A DNA stretch of 64,000 nucleotides, from assembly GCA_027563935.2 (NCBI GenBank), contig JANVAS020000231.1, forward strand, positions 13,038,001 to 13,102,000, in the 5' to 3' direction. The notes under the pieces are model-generated. The model was given only the letters and a program-made list of their open reading frames with translations, was not told where the DNA came from and searched no databases. Each line of letters starts with the position of its first letter. The first letter of the stretch is position 1. Positions 34,261-45,609 of this stretch are shown piece after piece. The stretch comes from Costus lasius (lineage: Eukaryota > Streptophyta > Magnoliopsida > Zingiberales > Costaceae). Made by a program: the position numbers and the translations under genes.

Positions 34261-35508
34261 CAACGATAGTCAGAACAGTGAGGTTTCGCGTCAGAAGGCT
34301 TTCGTGCTTGATATTTAACGTTGGATTTTAACGGTCCTTTTATCTTCTTACTACCATGCATATCCTATGGTGATAGCAGAATGATAAATCATGCAGGTGC
34401 TAATATTACTTAAACAGTAAATAGAAAGCACAATGATCTTATGTGGTAAATGCCCATTAAGCCTAAATAAAAACCCTAGTTTTACACAAGTCTTCACTTG
34501 AGCTCTTCATGGGTCTTTTGCATTTCATCTGGCCCAGCCCGGGCCCAAGCGCCCTCTGCAGTCCAAATGCGCCCACCAGATTGGTTGCGCTTGTTCTAGA
34601 GTCAAACTCTAGACCTCCCACCTGGTGAAGCCACTTGCTGCAAAGTGCCTCTGCCATGTGTGCTCTATGCTCATGTCTGATTAAGTTACATTTTAATCTA
34701 TCTAGACATGAATTGACACGCAGGTCAATTGTACATTATTATAAATTAAAGTGTGATTCGCAGATCACAAGAAAAAAATTTATAATTAATTAATCCACGC
34801 ACGCAGGCCCGAGCACAGCATACAAATAGGGCAGCCCACATAAGGTGAAATAGACATCCAATCAGGTTAAACAAACAACATGTGCTCCAAACAGGAAAAT
34901 AAAATTTTGAAAAAACCCCATGGCATCAATTTTATTTCCTTATGTGCCCTACTACCTTACAACGGTCCATTAATAGGGATCCACTCATCAGACCAAGTCA
35001 GACCCACTGCCCTTGCATGCACCAAGTCATAACTGACTTGCGTCGACTTCATGGTCAACAATGCATGCCTTAAGGGCTGAACGTCCCACATGATTTCTGG
35101 CAAGCGGGTGTGACCCCGGGCCTTAATCATGATCGTTCACTGGTCGCCTCAATCAGACATCGCTACACGCCTTTCTGCAGTCGACCTATAGCCACCTAAT
35201 GCTTGCGCATAGGTGCTATCTGGTCGACCCATCTAGGCTGTCAGATGGTCTGATCAGACTGTTGGGTCTAGACTAGACTGATGACTTCAACCCTAGTAAC
35301 CCGTCTAAGTATCTCAAGTAGGCGCTTTTAGATCTAAGTGGAGTCGCGCATGATATTAAGTTTTGACAAAAATCTTCAACATGCGCCAACAGCAAAAACA
35401 TACATCTAAAGACTAGCATGTAGTTTCGGATGATGTTTAGGTTTAGATCTATTCAACGCATACATGGATCACACAAAAAGCAATCATATAAGATCATGCC
35501 ATAACGCA

Positions 35509-35520
35509 GCACTGATACCA
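35509..35520 (-). other. CoA3 primer binding site, initiator tRNA-Met
   Basis: GCACTGATACCA, sense TGGTATCAGTGC, matches the usual plant Copia PBS TGGTATCAGAGC with one mismatch. Two bases (AT) separate it from the LTR. Confidence 0.88.
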
Positions 35521-35522
35521 AT

Positions 35523-37175
35523 TGAAAGGTGTGAAACCCTAAACGCATGCACTTCTAGAATTTTGCATGGGCGGAAATAAGGATTTCAACATGATCGCAT
35601 GTGGCATGAACATATGATTAACTTAAAGCCTTCATAGATCAACACAAAGATTTTACCATAGCCATTGTTTGGATGGCGACTTGGAAATAAGAGGGCGATG
35701 TGGCTCTCCTCCAAAGTGAACGCACACAAGATGGTGATGGCTTCCTTCTTGGCGTTCCTTGTGCTAGCAAAGCTCTCCAAGGTGTCCTAGCCGTGTGAGG
35801 AGAATGAGATGCTCTCTTGGCGTGAAGTCTCTCTTCCTCAAAATGAGAGGAGTCTCAAGAGTAGAAGATGGGCGACGAGAGAAGCGTTACCCTCGAACGT
35901 GGAGGCGTGCTTCTATTTTGGAAAAAATTCAACTTCCAAAAATAGCAAGCCCTCAACGCATGATGCGTTCACTCCAAGTGAACCGATCGCCTCTTCTTCT
36001 CCCTTTGAACCATGCGTTCATATAATGAACCGGTTCTATAGAATTTGGTTCAAAGACCAAATCAAACCAAGCCTTGGTCTAGACCTTATTAAACCGAAAG
36101 GCTCAAGATCTAACCACACATCTCTTGATGCTCTTGATCTCATCGATCTAGCATCAATTCTCTTGATCGAAGCTTACCGATCTCAAGCCCTAATCAATCA
36201 AACATGATCAGACCAGATCTCACTTACAATCAGAGTTTAAACTCCTTTAAACTGAACCAAAACAATTCAGTCCACACGATCTGACATAAGAAAGCCATAT
36301 CATCAAATTGTACGACCCTAAGGGTTTCCTTTAAATGTCGGTAATGATAACTTAAGTTATCACGATCAGAGAGGGATATCTAGCAACACATCACTATCTC
36401 CCGATATAAAGGAAAGAGTCTTCCAAGACTACACCCAAACCATAGCACAAGTGTGAATCCAATTCACTTGACATATGTGTTTCCTTTGCCACTGGATGTT
36501 CTCGTTGGACAAGCGTGTCAAGCCTGTAACTCCAACATGATGAGAGTGGTTAGATCAGATGAACATAGTCATCTGGGTATGGCCATACACTTTCTCAACC
36601 ATCTCATACAGGGGGCCCCTTTAGAACATCACACTCCAACTAGGAGAGGCAATCCTATATCTATCACTAATGCCCTAACATGACTCATGCCCATTATCCA
36701 AGATAATCTATAACCATTATATTTCAAATGATATTGAACTACCTCAAGACAATGCCAATCATCATTTAGAAACACAAGTTATCTCAAGTCAGAGGAAATA
36801 TGCCACTTGTTTGCATATAAGGATTATTCACATTGCGACAAACAATCGAACATCCTTAGTAGGGTCTGTCCAGTACATCCAATGCACCTATGAGTCTACA
36901 TCTTATTCCATGCTCGAAGCATCCTATAAGATTAGGACACATATTAGTCTCAATCATATCAAGGCTGTCTCATGTTTACCAAGATATCTCGACTAAGGAC
37001 TATACTGCATGTCAGCGAAGCTGAACACCATTGAGACATTATTCAGAAGTATACATATAGCAGCAGATAATGCAACAACCTGAATAACAACCATTGCCTT
37101 TATAAACATAGTTTATACATGATACTGATAATAACCCAAGGCCTCAAACATTAGCCTTAAGGGCATACTCCAACA
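35523..37175 (-). repeat. CoA3 right (5') LTR
   Basis: It runs TGAAAGGTGTG...CTCCAACA, 1653 bp, followed by TSD ACTCG (37176-37180) and the rest of the Gy3 LTR. Confidence 0.94.
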
Positions 37176-37180
37176 ACTCG

Positions 37181-37622
37181 GATGCATGAAAGTGATCCTT
37201 GAGACTCCACTTAAGATGATCAACTTAGGATTCGGATGCATGAAAGTGATCCTTGAGTTCTTTAATTGATCATTTACTTATTTTCAACATAGGACAGATC
37301 TTGCGCGAAAGCGAAGATGGGTCCCTTGTATGATTGTCTGCACGAAAGTGAGATAATCCCTTTATGAAGTAAATCATGTCTTTATCATGATAAAATTAGA
37401 CTGACATCCTTTTATTTATATATAGTCATAGAAATTAAGGTGGATGAATCCCTAGTCCCAGTTTCTCTTTGATTATCTCTACACTCTTCCTATCGTTTAT
37501 TTACATTATATTCGATTTGCTTAGCTAGTAAGAATACAACTATTTGGTACTTAACAATAAGGTCTCTGTGGTTCGATATCTTTTTATTACTTCGAAGTAT
37601 CCGTGCACTTGCGGACACAACA
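37181..37622 (+). repeat. Gy3 5' LTR, part 2
   Basis: It resumes exactly where part 1 stopped and ends GGACACAACA. Hairpin motifs are CAT-GAAA-GTG (37185-37194 and 37239-37248), CGC-GAAA-GCG (37304-37313) and CAC-GAAA-GTG (37341-37350). Confidence 0.9.
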
Positions 37623-37628
37623 AGTTTT

Positions 37629-37645
37629 TGGCGCCGTTGCCGGGA
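37629..37645 (+). other. Gy3 primer binding site, tRNA-Asp
   Basis: TGGCGCCGTTGCCGGGA follows the LTR end ACAACA and the linker AGTTTT. It complements the tRNA-Asp 3' end over 16 bases. Confidence 0.9.
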
Positions 37646-37848
37646 CCTTAGCTTTGTTAATATCAAAATAGTTGTTAGTATTGCTAGACTAAGTTTTATT
37701 TATTTTATATTTAACTTTGTTTTTTATTTTTGCAGGTTTTGGATTTTCACAGTTGTGACAGAACTGTGATATCTGAAAATTTTGAATTTGCTTGTAGTTT
37801 TATTCTGAAAAAAGAAAGAAAAAAGAAAAAAAATATTTTGATTGATTT

Positions 37849-38928
37849 GTGTTGGATAATCTTTCTGTTCTTGATAGATTTGAAGATATGTCTTATTCTT
37901 TTATTAGATGTGATATTTGTGGATGTTTTGACCATTATACTTCTAATTGCAAAATTTTAACTCCTTCAAATCATGTTTCTGAACCATACTTTCAGGATAC
38001 TGAGAAATCTAGGTTAAAATCCATGCTTGAAAAATACATGACAAATCAAATTCAAATCATGACAAATCGAAGGAAGGAAATTGAAGATTTTAAAGGGATA
38101 ATTAGTCAGCTTGCTTCTCAAGTATGATCTTTAATAGCTCATAATGAAGTTTTGGAAACCTAGATAGCACAACAAGCTTGTTTATTTGAGTTTGATTTGG
38201 AAACTGAGAAAATTGATTTAGAAAATTCCCCCTCTGATTATGATTGTTTCGAAATTGAGCCTTATGTGAACATTAATGAATCTCACTCTGATTTTTATGA
38301 TTGTAAAATTGATTCATTTGATAATTTATTATTGGAAAAGTTTGAGGGAATTGATTTTGAAAAATCTCTTTTTGATTCTAGTGATAGTCATGGAATTGAT
38401 TCTTTTGATGATATATTATTTGTGGTTAAATATGATGAAGGATATGAGGGGACTGATTTAGAAAAATCTTACTCTGATTTTGTTAGAAATTTTGAAATTG
38501 ATGATGTGCATGAGGAAGTTGAAAAAGATTTGAAAATTATAAACACTGATGAATCTCACTCTCATGTTTTACCCACACCTTCTGATTTATTTGTAAAATT
38601 ATGCTTTATTGAGGAATCTAATATGAGACAGAAAGACTATTTTGATGATCCAATACTTGAATCTTTTGATCGAAGTCCTATTGCAATTGAAGATATAAAT
38701 TTGAAGAAAGGACTAATGATTTTGCTTTCTGACAAATATAGGAAGATTATTGAATATCCTTTTAGTGGAATTGAAAATTTTGATTTTGATTTCTGCATAT
38801 TTGAGAAAGCCACGTTGATTGTGATTTACATGAAATTTTGGATGTTTGGATTAGTGGCTAAACTTTTAGGACAACGAAAATGCAGAAAATTATATGCTAT
38901 TTACTATGGTACTGATCCACCTAGTTGA
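37849..38928 (+). pseudogene. Gy3 gag-derived protein: zinc knuckle, coiled coil, acidic repeats
   Basis: One frame of 360 codons is broken by a TGA at 38125 and a TAG at about 38161. It begins near MSYSFIRCDICGCFDHYTSNC, a perfect C-x2-C-x4-H-x4-C zinc knuckle. A coiled-coil-like stretch follows (MTNRRKEIEDFKGIISQLASQV), matching the Gy1 gag C-terminus (HIASQVESLVTGNKILEEQI). The longest open part (38197-38928, 243 codons) is very acidic, with about three loose repeats of a module containing EKS..D followed by FD or SF. Its last 70 residues resemble nothing I recognise. The capsid part, protease and RT are absent. It could be only a decayed linker; the good knuckle and long open acidic part suggest slower loss. 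Confidence 0.65.
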
Positions 38929-38970
38929 CCATGATATTTGGGTTTTGGTCAAGCTATGGACCTAAAAATT

Positions 38971-38996
38971 AGCGCTTCTTGGGAGGCAACCCAAGC
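38971..38996 (+). other. conserved block after the Gy3 ORF
   Basis: AGCGCTTCTTGGGAGGCAAC is followed by CCAAGC. The same block is in Gy2 (23281-23311, other strand). It contains the inverted repeat GCTTCTTGGG...CCCAAGC-like, TTGGG AGGCAA CCCAA, and follows the coding part in both elements. Its function is unknown. Confidence 0.6.
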
Positions 38997-39087
38997 ACTC
39001 TTTTTTTTAGTTAGTTTCTTTTATTTTAGTTTATTTTTAGAATTACTTTTTCTTTTCCTTTTGTAGGGAAAATCGAACTTTGCGCAA

Positions 39088-39410
39088 ACTACGGCACTGC
39101 CGTAATCATTTTCACGGTACCGTAATTTTGGTCCATTTTTTATCAGAAACTTTTGAGGGTTTTATGGCACTACTGTAAGAAATTTTATGGGCCATAATTT
39201 GGGGTAAATTTTCAACAGAAAGTTTTATGGTTTTTACGGCAATACCGTAATAATTTTCACAGTACCGTATTTTTGGTTCGTTTTTTACCATAAGATTTTG
39301 TGACTTTTACGGTAGGGCAGTAATGATTTTTTTGTGCCGCATTTTTGAGTGATTTATAACCCGAGAATTTTGTGTATATTACGGCACTGCCTTAAGGAAT
39401 TTCATGCCCG
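39088..39410. repeat. palindrome array in the Gy3 interior
   Basis: The dyad CTACGGCACTGCCGTAAT near 39091 and ACGGTACCGTAATTTTGG near 39114 are followed by weaker copies near 39164, 39235, 39257 and 39379. Spacers contain the AGAAACTTTTG-like text of the LTR arrays. This array lies outside both LTRs, between the ORF and the 3' untranslated region. Confidence 0.75.
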
Positions 39411-41605
39411 TAATATTAAAACTGCATTGTTCTTATCTGATTAGGTGTTTTCTCGCAGGGATTATAAGAAACTCGAGCGATAAATTTTTTGATCTTTGGC
39501 ACAGCATGGAACTACTCATCTTTTCTATTATTTCGATATTTTTATTGAATTTTAAAGTTCATGGATAATCCTATAGCACATAGCATCTTTCGGTAACTGA
39601 TTAATTTCTGCAACAGTTTTGTTTGACTGATCTGATTAACGCTTTTGCTGTAGGTTTTTAAGATGCTTTGATAAGTTGTAACCCTGATCTTTCACTTGAA
39701 ATTGGAATAACATGTTTCATTCTTTCTCGAGGATTAGTTGTTTTCATGAAAATATTTTCTGACAATTCTAGGAAGCATGACAACTTTTCGAATATGATTG
39801 ATTTCTATGCAATTTTTTATTTAGAAATCTGAGTAGCCTTCTTTCTGCTGATACCCTAAATTCATGACATATTTTGATCCATTGATTTTTATACGCCTGG
39901 AAAGAACAAGTTTTATTCTAGCTTTTGGTTTTGTCAATTTTCTTAATGGATCATTAAATCTTATTCTTAGATATAGCTACTTTTCGTATCTGAATCAGTA
40001 GGCTACACTGCTCTCCATCAACATTAGCAGCTCCTTGTCTTCAGATTGCCACCAGAAGTTGCAGCCCAGCTGTCACCACCAACAGCCTCTTACTTCTTCT
40101 ACTGCCACTGTTTCCATTGATTTTATTTTTGCAGTAGAATCTTCATTAGTGACTGATTTTTTTTTGTAGTGCTATCTTTTGCACCTGCCGACCAATGTCT
40201 TCACTTCCAGGACTGTAGTCTCTAGCAAGCCACTAGAGACTACTCATCATCACTCAACTGTCGGCACCATCATCTTCAATGCTAGCAGCTCCTCCACCGG
40301 CATCTACTCCACATCAGCTCTCCCTCCACCGGCACCTTCTTTGGATCACTAATGACATCTCTGATTTTCCTTTTAGAAAAATGTTTCCTATCCTTTTTTA
40401 AAAAAAAGCAAGAGACTATTTTTGGTCTGAGCCTTATGTACCTTAAATTGTGCAGGTAAAATTTTCGAAAGACACATTTTTGTTCCTAGCAACACTTGCC
40501 CCAACGCTACACTTGGGACGATGATTGCGCTTTCTATATAGTTTTGTGAGTATTATTTGCACTTTTGATTATTTTTATTTGATATGATTATATACACTTT
40601 TCTTCTCCTAAAATTTCTATTTGATGTGATTATACGGATCTATCATTTTTACACTTTTGACTATGAGTTTCATGCTTCACACCTTTTGCATTGATTTTGA
40701 TGTTTTTGATGTTTAAAAATTTTTATGACTTGAATCCATGTGATGAGAGGTGTGTGAATCTTCCTATGTTTATGCATGTCAATACCTGTGAATGGAGATA
40801 TTCCTATTATGTTAAATTTATTTCTTCAATATATATCGACTTGTTGAAATCTTTTTTTGATTGATACATAAGATTTTGGGTAGGTATGTTATTTGATGAA
40901 TGCAATCTAAGAGTGAAGTATCTTTCTTGAATAAAATGAGCATATGAGTATGATTTTTGAATTAATGACAATTGATTAACCTAGTTGATGTTTAGTTTAT
41001 CTTACTTTTTGTTGGGAAGAAAGAATCTAAGATCCAAAAAGAGAGAGAGAGACTCCCCTACTTGGCACTGCGTAAAATTAGTAGTGGTACCGAAGACATG
41101 GGTTGAAGTTTGTAAAAAAGGAAAGAGAGAAAAAGAAAAATAACTCCCCAACTTGGCACTGTCTAAAATTGACAGTGGTACCGAAGACAAGGGTTGAAGT
41201 CCAAATAAAAAGTATGTATCTATGTGGGTACATACCATCAAAAATACAACAAAAGATAATTTAGAAATGAAAGATTTTGATATGGAAAAAATTTTTGGAT
41301 ATCCTATTCTTGTAAACAAAGGTATGATAGATTTAAACTGAAACTTGGGTAAATTCATAAGACTGAGATTCTTTTTATTATGAAAGTTGCAAAATTTTAT
41401 TTGATCAAAGTTGTGAAACTTAAAGATTGATTTCAGAGGACGATGTATTTATCTAAAATTTTGTGTAAAAAGTTGGTGGAATATTTCATGAGTGATTATA
41501 TTTTAGAAATTTATTTTTCATAAAAGAGCATATTTTCCATTATTAGCATTGTTCTTTATTCTATTCATTTGCTTGAGGACAAGCAAAGTTTGAGCCTTAT
41601 GTGTT
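39411..41605 (+). other. Gy3 3' untranslated region
   Basis: There is no coding region. From about 40700 it resembles the Gy2 region 15269-16100 reversed. A hairpin with a seven-base stem, CACTGTC-TAAAATT-GACAGTG, is at 41157-41177, and a degraded upstream copy is at 41066-41086, each followed by GTACCGAAGACA. The stretch 40010-40340 is C-rich (CCACCGGCA-type) and unlike its surroundings. The PPT region GCTTGAGGACAAGCAAAG then TTTGAGCCTTATGTGTT ends it. Confidence 0.65.
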
Positions 41606-43313
41606 TGATGACACCAAAATATATAGGAAATTTTATGGATAGACCTTTTTGTGTCATATTTATGATATTTTGCTTGTTTTTAAGCCTTATTTGCCAAATA
41701 TTACAAAATCTACTCCATTTCTTGTTTTTGTTGATTTTCAGGTAGAAATTGCCATATTTTGATGGAATTTGTGAGATTTGAGCACACCAATGAATTCCAG
41801 ATGTCGAAACGAAGCCGACCGTCAAGTTTCATGCAAATTGGAGCAAGTTTGAAAAATACACCCCAGGTGTAATTTTTATTAAGGCCGTAATTTTTTGCCC
41901 AAAATTACGGCAGTGCCATAATATTTTTTATGGTTCCGTATTTTTGACCCAGAATTCACAGAAAACTTTGCTGAAATTACGGCACTGCCGTAATGAAAAA
42001 CACGGTCGTAATTATCTCTAGACACGCGATTCTTCCGGACTTTCTGAAGCCCGAATCTTGTGCAGACGATTTTTGGAGCTATTGACCACCAAATTTAGAT
42101 CCGAAAGATGCTACGAACTCGTCTCAATCAGGAGAATACAATGGGAGCAAAAGCCCTAATTTTTATCCACTATCCAGAGAGAAACCAGCAAAGGTGTCCT
42201 TAGGATTCGGCCTCATGCCGAAGGCGTAGTGGCCACCTCAGGTCATGATTTTCACAAGGAAGCTTCGCCTGGAGGTGGACAGTATACCCTAGAAGTTTTA
42301 GAGAAAAAGTAGATCGATCGGAGGAGATATCGACGAAAGAAGGGGCACCGGCACTATTCACTCACAAGATTACGGCTGTAATTTCCATTATAGCCGTGTT
42401 GTAAAGTTTATTTCTCCCTCTTTTTAATTTCTGTTCATTCTAAACTATGGATTATTGTAATTCTTCCACCATGCTAGCTTAAACATCATTTGGGACATGG
42501 GGTGTAATTCCCTTGATTTTATATGACAAGATAACTTTTATTTCATCAGAATAATTTTGTTATGATAACTCTACTTATGTGATGATTGCCTATAATTCTC
42601 CATAGTTTTCTTATTATCATGCATGATTTTTGAGTTTTCGCAATATGGACTGAAAGGTGATTTACTTGAGAACTTGGAACCCTAAAATTGAATATTAGGA
42701 ACTCACCGGAAGAAATTAGGTTAGTTCTTATTTCTTGATTTTAGAAGAATAATTGCCATGTTCGATAATTTGAATCTAGGATTGAGTTATTTTGTTAAAC
42801 GTGAAGATCTTGTGCAAAAGTGAGGAACGGAACGTTGGAGTGCCTTAAGTAGAACCCGTGTTGAGACTCGGATACACGAAAGTGATCCTTGAGATTCCAC
42901 TTGAGATGATCAACTTAGGATTCGGATGCACGAAAGTGATCCATGAGTTCTTTGATTGATCATTTACTTATTTTTCAGCATAGGATAGATCTTGCGTGAA
43001 AGCGAAGATGGGTCCCTTGTATGATTGTCTACACGAAAGTGAGATAATCCCTTTATGAAGTAAATTATATCTTTATCATGATAAAATTAGACTGACATCC
43101 TTTTATTTATATATAGTCATAGAAATTAAGGTGGATGAATCCCTAGTCCCAGTTTCTCTCTGATTATCTCTTCACTCTTCCTATCATTTATTTACATTAT
43201 ATTCTATTTGCTTAGCTAGTAAGAATACAACTATTTGGTACTTAACAATAAGGTCTCTATGGTTCGATATCTTTGTATTACTTCGAAGTATCCGTGCACT
43301 TGCGGACACAACA
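41606..43313 (+). repeat. Gy3 3' LTR
   Basis: It runs TGATGACACC...GGACACAACA, 1708 bp, followed by TSD AGGGA (43314-43318). The palindrome array is at 41878-42015 (ACGGCAGTGCCATAA, ACGGCACTGCCGTAA). The inverted repeat GGCTGTAATTTCCATTATAGCC is at 42368, and hairpin motifs are at 42875, 42929, 42995 (CGT-GAAA-GCG) and 43032. Confidence 0.92.
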
Positions 43314-43318
43314 AGGGA

Positions 43319-43456
43319 TCTCATGGAGCCCATGAGTGCATGAGTATAGAGGATGCTCCCTTATGCGTCTCAGCATCATAATCGACTGCCCCAAAATTGC
43401 TCATAAGGTAACTACTCTGCCACATATGATGGCCATCTTGTATGACGATCTTCTTG
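43319..43456 (+). repeat. CoB1 LTR, last segment
   Basis: It continues CoB1 after the Gy3 TSD. CTCATGGAGCCC and CACATATGATGG match CoB3 in the same order. It stops where the CoB2 LTR begins, so CoB2 inserted into, or recombined with, CoB1 here. Confidence 0.6.
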
Positions 43457-45595
43457 TGTTGATGTTTATGCCCTAGGACCTGTTATTGATCAATCTTTTG
43501 TACTACTTAATTTTGATATTCTATATATATCATTCTAGCATTGTCGCTATTATGTTAATGTTTACATCTGCATCTTTTGTACATTTGCATGATAATGTCC
43601 ATGGAGACAGATTTCATTTAGACTCGAACTTATGTCCCCAGTCAAATACTTGAGTGGATAAGAGACAGGTCTAGTGCATGTGAGATTGGTATATGGACTA
43701 GTTAGGCACGTGGTGCTAACACAGACATATGAGTATATTTGTGATGGATATACTGGATCGACCAACTGTGAGGCTCTAACTTGGTGTCATAAGTTAACCT
43801 CACAAGTGACAAGAGATGTGTTGATCCCTTAACTTGAGGTCATTGACCTTTCGGTATGGTTAGGGACATGCTTTGATACAATCTAACACCTGACCGTAGT
43901 TGGGAGATTATAACGGTTGTCATTGAGTATGTCACGACCTATATGAAAAGATCAATTGACAGACATAGGATTTGCCCCTTCTTGAAGGGAGCTTGATATC
44001 CACGGGCCTCATTTGGATGTATGACTAAAAATGTATAGTCATACCCAAGTGAAAGCCTGATTTAGTCATGACCATGAGATTGTGTATAAACAAAGTGGTG
44101 ACACACTTTGTCCAATAAGATATTAATTTGACAAAGAGACTGTAATGCATGGATACTTTATTGCGATGATGAGAATGTCAATGTTGAAATCCATTCTAAA
44201 GATTTGGGTAGCAGTGATGCACTGCTAGGTGCCACTCGCTACTTGTGATGACATGAGTTCATCATTGTCAACGTTAAAGGAACCTATAGGGTAGCACACT
44301 TTGATACTCGAGTTCTCATAGTGATCGAGTAGTCTTATGATTGAGTTATTTCATAACTTGGATATATTTGGCAGATTTTATCAGCGTCGATGTGCCTAAT
44401 GAGTTGGAAGAAACTTTTTGGAGCTAAACTACATTTTTGGCAAGTTGACCCTGCGTTAACCATGGTTAACTAGTATTAACTAGGGTTGCATCGAATTGAG
44501 TCTGATGGCTTAATTAACTTGCTTAATGAAGTATGGCATGGCCCAATGGACCATGAAGATATAATGCATGGGCTTCAGTGCATAATGGAGAGGCTAGGCG
44601 CATGAAATCCTAATTGAAGTAGGATTGGCGGCTATAGCCCATTATGGAAACCTTTAGGCATGTGGACTTGGTCCAAATGCATGAAGGGAGGGTTTCCTTT
44701 TAGGAAAAACCCTTTGGGCATATATGGCAGCCTATAGGCATGCATGGCATTGCCTTAAGTGCCTAAGATTCCTAATTAGATTAGGAGTGGCACCATTACC
44801 TCATTAGGCAACCCCCTCTTGAATTTTCTTCTTTGGAAACCCTTGGGGTGCTTATGGTTGATCCCTTGCTTATTGAGAAGGGGTTGGCACATATAGAATT
44901 AGGAATGGGAGATAAGGAAAGAACTTTGATTCTTACCTTTACCCAAAACCCTAATCGCCACCTTCCTCATTGTCCTAGCCGCATGCCTTATCCTCCTTGG
45001 TGCATAAGCTCTATCCCTTGCACCTATATTAAGACACCTTGCCGCCTCTCTTGTGACATGCTTTATCCTTGGAATGAACATCAAAGAGGGCAAGAGCAAA
45101 GGGTGTCTTGGTGCAAGCTTTTTCCACAAGGCCACAAGCTTAATCCTTCTTCCTCCTCTTGGCACAAGTAAGGCAAGAGCTTAGCGGTATCTCTTCTCCT
45201 CCTTCATCCTCTTGGCGCATCCTTCTTGTGGGTGCCGCTAGTGATCAAGGAGTTCTCCCTTGGTGTGGATCTTCTTCCTAACGCTAGCAAGCGCAGAAGA
45301 AGAGGACTCGAGGATCGATTGTGTGTGAGTCTATAGAGGGCACACACTTAGGCACCTATATTGTATCTTCTCAATCGCTCTAAGGTATCATCTCTTTCAC
45401 ACCATGTTGACTCCCTCGCATGACTCGATCTTATAAGTTTTTGGGACTGGTCTGTTTCAGGGATTTGCCTCCACTGTGTATTTAATAAAATTTTAAAATC
45501 CTCGGGGTTTTCCAACATCCTGTTGGTTTAAAAAATTTGTTCAGGTAATGGTTCTGCTATGTTTTTGTTTTGAAATTGTGTGGGGTTTGTCAACA
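43457..45595 (+). repeat. CoB2 5' LTR (Copia)
   Basis: It runs TGTTGATGTTTATGCCCTAGG...TTTGTCAACA, 2139 bp, ending one base before a Copia-type PBS. The TGTTG/CAACA ends fit Ty1/Copia. A single TTGACC at about 44436 is what remains of the W-box cluster of CoB1 and CoB3. The small ORFs (for example 44833-45171) are not conserved in the other copies. Confidence 0.7.
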
Positions 45596-45596
45596 G

Positions 45597-45609
45597 TGGA
45601 ATCCGAGCC
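45597..45609 (+). other. CoB2 primer binding site, degraded
   Basis: TGGAATCCGAGCC resembles the initiator tRNA-Met PBS TGGTATCAGAGCC with three mismatches, one base after the LTR end. The position supports the LTR boundary. Confidence 0.6.

Larger units (their letters stand above)
33735..35508 (-). other. CoA3 long 5' leader between PBS and gag
   Basis: About 1.77 kb lies between PBS and gag with no recognisable protein. Angela-type elements are known for long leaders. It contains two copies of a structured motif (34022-34049 and 34228-34260). Short ORFs on either strand (61-92 codons) have no family resemblance and are not called. Confidence 0.7.
28158..37175 (-). mobile_element. CoA3, Angela-like Copia, nearly full length
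   Basis: The element is 9018 bp with two 1653-bp LTRs (28158-29810 and 35523-37175), TSD ACTCG (28153-28157 and 37176-37180), PPT at 29811-29825, PBS at 35509-35520, a long leader, gag, protease, integrase, RT and RNase H in Copia order. The LTRs differ at about 15-20 positions by eye (near 1%), so it inserted later than its host Gy3. Four nonsense changes and one frameshift break the frame. Confidence 0.95.
26887..43313 (+). mobile_element. Gy3, non-autonomous Gypsy element with nested CoA3
   Basis: The 5' LTR is 26887-28157 plus 37181-37622 (1713 bp once CoA3 is removed) and the 3' LTR is 41606-43313 (1708 bp). TSD AGGGA lies at 26882-26886 and 43314-43318. A tRNA-Asp PBS is at 37629. The interior is 3983 bp and holds one broken gag-derived frame but no protease active site, RT or integrase. 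Confidence 0.93.

Noticed and set aside
44833..45171. 112-codon ORF as a host gene
   Set aside because: It is inside the CoB2 LTR, not conserved in CoB1 or CoB3, and has no recognisable domain.
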